NCBI RefSeq assembly: GCF_036588685.1
Contig: NW_026963295.1
Coordinates: 4,774,001-4,838,000 of the forward strand
Source: Mytilus trossulus
Taxonomy: Eukaryota > Mollusca > Bivalvia > Mytilida > Mytilidae
DNA length: 64,000 bases
Direction: 5' to 3'
Part shown: positions 59,526-64,000 of the stretch, piece after piece
How positions within the stretch are numbered: position 1 is the stretch's first letter
Layout of the letters: the number at the start of each line of letters is the position of its first letter
Notes under the pieces: generated by a model
Told to the model about the DNA's origin: nothing
Database searches by the model: none
What the model saw: only the letters and a program-made list of their open reading frames with translations
Translations under genes and position numbers: made by a program

Positions 59526-61799
59526 GATTCTCAAGAAATAATTCTTATGTAAAAGAATAAAATACAGATTTTATGACATCTATTTAACTTCAAGTTACTT
59601 TTTGTAATTTTAGTGTTTCCAATTGGGGTTGATCATGAAGAAGAGGTTCAAGTGCCAAATTCAAGAAGCTTTACACAATGGCGAGAAGGAAGAAGAGTTG
59701 TTGAGCTTGGTATACTTGCTGATGGATTACGTGGGTGTGCAAAATGTGGACTTCCTTTACAACTTGGACACACTACCAGTATACTTACATGTGGATTGTC
59801 TGCTATTCTAAAGGTACAACTGGGTTAAAATATTCTGAGTGATCATTGAAATTGTTTGTTGTTATAATACTGATGAAAAATTTGGTGCCGAATTGACTTT
59901 CGAAACATGTGTGACTGTCAATAGACTGTTCCCTTGTATGTCTGTTGGTGCAACAGTACCTAAGAAATTGTTTTCTGTTTTCTAACTTAACGTTGCATCA
60001 TCAAAATGATTTGAAATTTATAGTTCCAATGTGGGATCACTTTCAATCATTGTTTCTGACTTTTGCCCCTTTTTAAGTTTTTAAGTCATTCAAAAATTAG
60101 ATGAATTTGATAAATTTAAACTTTTAGATTTAAGTTTATTTTCTGTTTTGCTTTATTTTGCTTTGTAAAATTTTACAGTAGAAAATGGACTGACTTTTGC
60201 TTCAATTAGTGTAATATATTTAAGAATTGAATGCTTCTTTTTGTAAATTCATTTGGGTGTAAAGCATTGACCGAAGTACATTTTGTATGAAGCACATCTA
60301 ATGTAATTATATATGAATAAAATGGAATAAATGTAAAGATGTGGTTTAACTTTTTTGGCAGATTCCTTGTAGTAACACAGTGTGTAGACATGTCAATAAT
60401 ATACCAACTGGGAAAAGACAGGAGAGAATATGGGATGCAAATGTAAAGCTTGCTTCAGGTAATTGATTTAATAACATACATACAGTGTAAAGTAACAATG
60501 GTCAATCTTTTATGAATTTAAACTTTTATGTCTTTAAATTGTTATTTATAAACCATGTTTATCAAATGTTATTAATCAAGTACATGTCATGGTCGTAACG
60601 TGACGTTGTTTATGGAATACAGTAGTTGCAGTAAGAAGGCGGGGCTTATAGATTAATTGAGGGCATTGACGTGTAAAGCTAATGTTTATACGTATAGCTT
60701 TATCTGTATAGTAAAATAGGTGATTGCAGTATAATCAGTGTTAAATCTATTGCAATTTCAAAATTGTTGTTAAATGGCATTAAAAAAACATGCCCTGTCC
60801 TGGCCAAGGCATGTATACATAGAGAATTTTACTGTCAGTTATTACCAAATGAAAATGCTTTACCAAAATATTGTATTAGATTATGTTTTTGATCTATAGA
60901 ATTGCCTTCACTATTATTATTTATAGTTTTTTTTTTAATAGCTTCAATAAATGCAGGACTGGGTGAAAGGCAAGTGAACACATTACTATCTGGTTTAAAT
61001 ATTCCTCCTGTGAGCCATTGTATGATGTCAGCCAGGCAAAAGGATGTTGGAGTTGCACTACAAGAAGTAGCAAAAGAAACAGTAGATCAAGCCCTGTGTG
61101 AGGAAGTAGAGTTAACTAAAAGGTAAGACATATTTTTACTAGTATTATATATTAATGGCTCCCTCACATTGGTAGGGAAACAAATTAACATATATTCTTT
61201 TCATCTCTTTCTCCTCTGGAACTATTGAACAAAGTTTCATGAAACTTGATTGATAGCTTAGACAATATAAGTAAATAAGAAATGATGTTTTAATAAATGC
61301 CGGATTGGGCGAATGGCATCTGGTTTAAAATCAGCTCAATAAAACAACCTGTTAAGAAAAAAATACCAAAAAAAAGCTATATGGAGGAATTTTCAAAATA
61401 AACTCCATATGCAGTAATTTTGCAAAAAAAATAAAACTGCCCACGAAAACAAACGCGAACTTGATCAGTTACTCATCAAAGAAGAGTTTCATAGCTAATT
61501 TTTTATTGTTATTTCAATAGGGAATAAATAATCCCCAAAAAGTTGAAACCTTACTGACGGGCGAGTACTAGTCCTGCTTTCACCTTTGGTGTCACTTATA
61601 GACCTGCTTACAAAATTGTATAGCTTGTCAGTGTTATATTCTGTAATGGAAATTGATCTTTTTACTTTCAGAAATAAAGACCAAGATAGTATAACAGCTG
61701 CTGTAGATGCGGGATGGCAAATGAGGGGCAGTGGAAGGTCTTATAACAGTTTGTCTGGTAGGTAATTCTCTAAATGATGTCTGTATAAATAGTCCAAGA

Positions 61800-61921
61800 A
61801 AAGGCTCTGTGTTGAAGGCCGTACATTCATATTGACCTATAATTGTTTACTTTAATAAGATGTTATTAATATTTGGAGGGAGTGAGGTATCATTTGCACT
61901 CATACCATATCTTCCTATATC
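61800..61921 (+). repeat. Dispersed repeat family B, partial diverged copy 5
   Basis: GGCTCTGTGTTGAAGGCCGT, ACTCATACCATATCTTCCTA. Same orientation as 43581-43920. Confidence 0.8.
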
Positions 61922-62339
61922 TAATGACACAACAACCAATTACATTTAGGTTAAACAGCAAACCACTGGTCATAAAATAAAAGATTTCCATATAATTTTC
62001 CACTTTAAAATGTTGCAAAAAAAAAATTACTTTCTACAACTCTGAATTACCAAAGGTCACGATACAATGAATGCAATTTCAAGTATGTGCATTGTTTAAT
62101 ATGAATAGGGGCAAATGTCCATTGCTGACTTTGCTCTTGTTAGATTTTTAAACCATAAACATGTCAAAAAACTATAGAATAGCAAAATTTGGTGACTGCA
62201 TTGACCCTATTCATACATGAATGAACTTGACTGGATAAACAGTGTTTAATTCAAAATTAATGCACCTAAAACATAACATGTGAACACTGTAGAAATTGAT
62301 AGAACCTGTTCGCCAACTCATAGATTCATAGTTTCCAGG

Positions 62340-62715
62340 AGAGTTCATGATCCTTTTGTTTTTATACGAACAAAAACCATTTTCTGCTGTATATTGGTAT
62401 CACATCGTCGTTGTCTGTGTGGTCTGAAGACACTTAGTTTCCGGACAATAACTTAAGTTTAAGTGAATGGGTCTATTATAGATTTAAACACAAGGTTTAA
62501 AATCCCAAAAGGCAGATTTGGATTGATTTTAGGGGTTATGGTCCCATCAGTTTAGGAATTATGGGCCTAAAAAAAACGGTATAAAAAAAGCATTTTTCTA
62601 GTTTCAAGACAATAACTTGTGTGAAAGTGTATGGATCTTGTTCCACAAGGTTCCACTAAAAAAAGATTGATTTCGGTGCTATGGCCCTAACTGTTTAGGA
62701 ATTCGGGGCCAACAA
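62340..62715 (+). repeat. Dispersed repeat family H with internal duplication
   Basis: TTTCCGGACAATAACTTAAG, GGGGTTATGGTCCCATCAGT, AGGAATTATGGGCC. A second, similar block follows at about 62600-62710 (AAGACAATAACTTGTGTGAA, GGTGCTATGGCCCTAACTG). This order is common in bivalve genomes. Confidence 0.75.
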
Positions 62716-63034
62716 CAATACTTATCTTATAATGTGTACTTTGTATAAATTACTTATTTCATGACCAATTTCATGGGGTTTTATTCTAGAATTCTTGGGG
62801 TTCTTTAATATGCTGAATTTAACCATGTAGTGTATGAGGTTTATAAATTGTTCCACAATGGGAATGGAATGCCTTTGCTTTGGAAATATACATGTATACT
62901 AGATAAAAAAGTAATGAATTATGATTTTGGAATATACAATGTATAAATGTATGCTGACATTCATGGACTTCTTAAAATATTTATATAAATGTGAGAAATT
63001 TATTATCAATTCATTGAATCTTCATTTTTTTCAG

Positions 63035-63809
63035 GTCATTGTTCTATGATAGGTACCGAAACTGGAAAAATAGTTAATTATGCAGTCCGAATAAAGTCAT
63101 GCAGAGTTTGCTCTTTGGCAGAAAAATCTAAAAGCTCACCAACTGTGCACGAGTGTCACATGAATTGGTCTGGGAGTGCAAAGAGTATGGAAGCAGACAT
63201 GGTCACAGAAATGGTCAAAGATGTGGGAAAAAAGGGTGTTAGTGTTAGCTCAATAGTAGGTGATGAAGACAGCACTACTATTGCTAGACTAAGAGCAAAT
63301 GTTGACAAGAATATAACAAAGGTGTCGGACTCAAACCATGTTAAAAAACTGCTGGGAAACAGTCTTTATGAAATAAGGAAGAAGCATAAAACATTGACAA
63401 TAAAAGTTATTCAGTATTTACAACGCTGTTTCAACTATATACTGGCTCAAGGCAAAGGAAATCCAGACATGATAAAAGAAAGTATACTGGCTCTTTCTGG
63501 TCACCCTTTTGGACAGCATGAGCGTTGTAACAACACTTGGTGTTGGTTCTTGGATAACCCAAATTGCCACATGGTAAACCACTCACAGATGGGGCCCTTC
63601 AGAATGATTTAAAGAGTGTGTTCACCAAGTATGCTGAGAATAGTGGTAAACTTTCGTCATTAGGAAGTACTTAGGCAAACGAAAGTTTTAATAGAATTGT
63701 AGCTTCCAAGGCCCCTAAACAACAACACTACAGTTCGTCGGGTTCCTTGAACTATAGAATAGCGGCTTGTGTTGCTCAGAAGAATGAAGGGAATAAATAT
63801 ATATTAGAT
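63035..63809 (+). pseudogene. Transposase exon 6, with the damage
   Basis: Open frame from the acceptor (TTTTTTTCAG|GTCATT) to a stop at about 63610; the homology then continues in another frame (GKPLTDGALQNDLKSVF) through a TAG at 63672 and on with ANESFNRIVASKAPKQQHY and NYRIAACVAQKNEGNKYIL up to the donor at 63809. The relation of the two frames equals the loss of one base modulo three. Confidence 0.85.
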
Positions 63810-64000
63810 GTAAGGTTTTACTGTTAATTATTCTTCTTAATTATAATAAATTGCACAAATACCATGATAATGATAATTGGAAATATCCCACTGATAATTT
63901 AATTTTGTCTGAGCATAACTGATGAATTCTTACTTGAAAGAAATGAGACAAAGGATAATAGGCCAAACCAAAAATTAAACATCAATTGACCAAAGACAAC

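Larger units (their letters stand above)
56030..63809 (+). pseudogene. Mutator-like transposase gene, multi-exon, broken in its last visible exon
   Basis: Exons 56030-56165, 59614-59813, 60362-60458, 60942-61122, 61672-61757 and 63035-63809, all GT-AG and phase-matched. Exon 1 codes a basic N-terminus (MGRFKKGGFSHKKYKERYEK). Exons 2-3 hold Cys pairs (GCAKCGLPL, IPCSNTVC) that may bind zinc. Exon 4 has GLGERQVNTLLSGLNIPPVS; exon 5 GWQMRGSGRSYNSLSG; exon 6 HCSMIGTETGKIV, IVGDEDSTTIARL, a SDSNH motif and CNNTWCW. This is the order of the Mutator-like transposase domain common in marine invertebrate genomes; GDEDST probably carries a catalytic Asp (inference). Exon 6 is damaged: near 63560 the frame shifts, consistent with a deletion of roughly 19 nt, and in the shifted frame a TAG stands at 63672-63674 where family members usually have a coding codon. 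A donor (GAT|GTAAGG) after 63809 suggests a further exon. Confidence 0.85.
55788..64000 (+). mobile_element. Mutator-like DNA transposon (left end to window edge)
   Basis: Left end TTAAGGGAGTTTGCTGGTCA resembles both ends of family E (21687-22068). The intron of the sister unit (53673 onward: AACACTAAACAGTGTTAGCATAAC) is matched up to AACACTAAACAGTGTTA and then stops exactly where this motif starts. The element carries the transposase gene 56030-63809; its right end is beyond the window. Several other repeats sit in the transposase introns. Confidence 0.7.

Noticed and set aside
60902-61126. Separate gene starting with MPSLLLFIVFFLIASINAG, which looks like a signal peptide
   Set aside because: The hydrophobic start is intron polypyrimidine sequence; the coding part begins after the acceptor at 60942 and is transposase exon 4.

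Overview
The window looks like a bivalve mollusc nuclear genome, most likely a mussel (Mytilus-type). It is AT-rich. Its few genes are broken into short exons with GT-AG introns, it carries mollusc-typical families (innexin, secreted C1q-domain protein, death-fold ROCO protein), and most of the rest is diverse dispersed repeats. Genus is inference from recognised repeat and gene families. Exon calls rest on reading-frame homology plus splice sites with matching phase; no transcript was seen.

Layout. (1) 1-1032, minus: one long exon of an innexin gap-junction/hemichannel gene running off the left edge. (2) 1.03-8.6 kb: no gene; a ~2.1 kb fold-back element made of CCGTT-type motifs (3615-5719) and other repeats. 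(3) 8682-13710, plus: a two-exon secreted C1q-domain protein of 182 aa whose 4.5 kb intron holds a LINE split by a later ~1.75 kb insertion, palindromic MITEs and a SINE-like core. (4) 13.7-22.3 kb: no host gene; MITEs, a decayed LINE with endonuclease and reverse transcriptase remnants, a degenerate tandem repeat. (5) 22347-55763, minus: a large gene for an ankyrin - Roc GTPase - COR - tandem death-domain protein. I can place 17 intact exons (1,246 aa, start not in view) with every intron phase matching. Its ankyrin part is an array in which one exon is exactly one 33-residue repeat, each carried in a duplicated intron+exon unit; some copies are near-identical and others are dead. (6) 55788-end, plus: a Mutator-like DNA transposon inserted in that array, with a multi-exon transposase gene (56030-63809) broken by a frameshift and a stop in its last visible exon.

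How the parts relate. The ROCO protein has the parts of an intracellular sensor/adaptor: ankyrin repeats for partner binding, a Roc-COR GTPase switch, and two death domains for homotypic signalling, similar to the C-terminal half of DAPK1 but with no kinase in view. The C1q protein would be an extracellular recognition protein. The ankyrin array is being remodelled: unit duplication makes new exons, mutation kills others, and at least three mobile elements have landed between units. Because paralogous units give empty-site comparisons, several insertion junctions can be located from this window alone.
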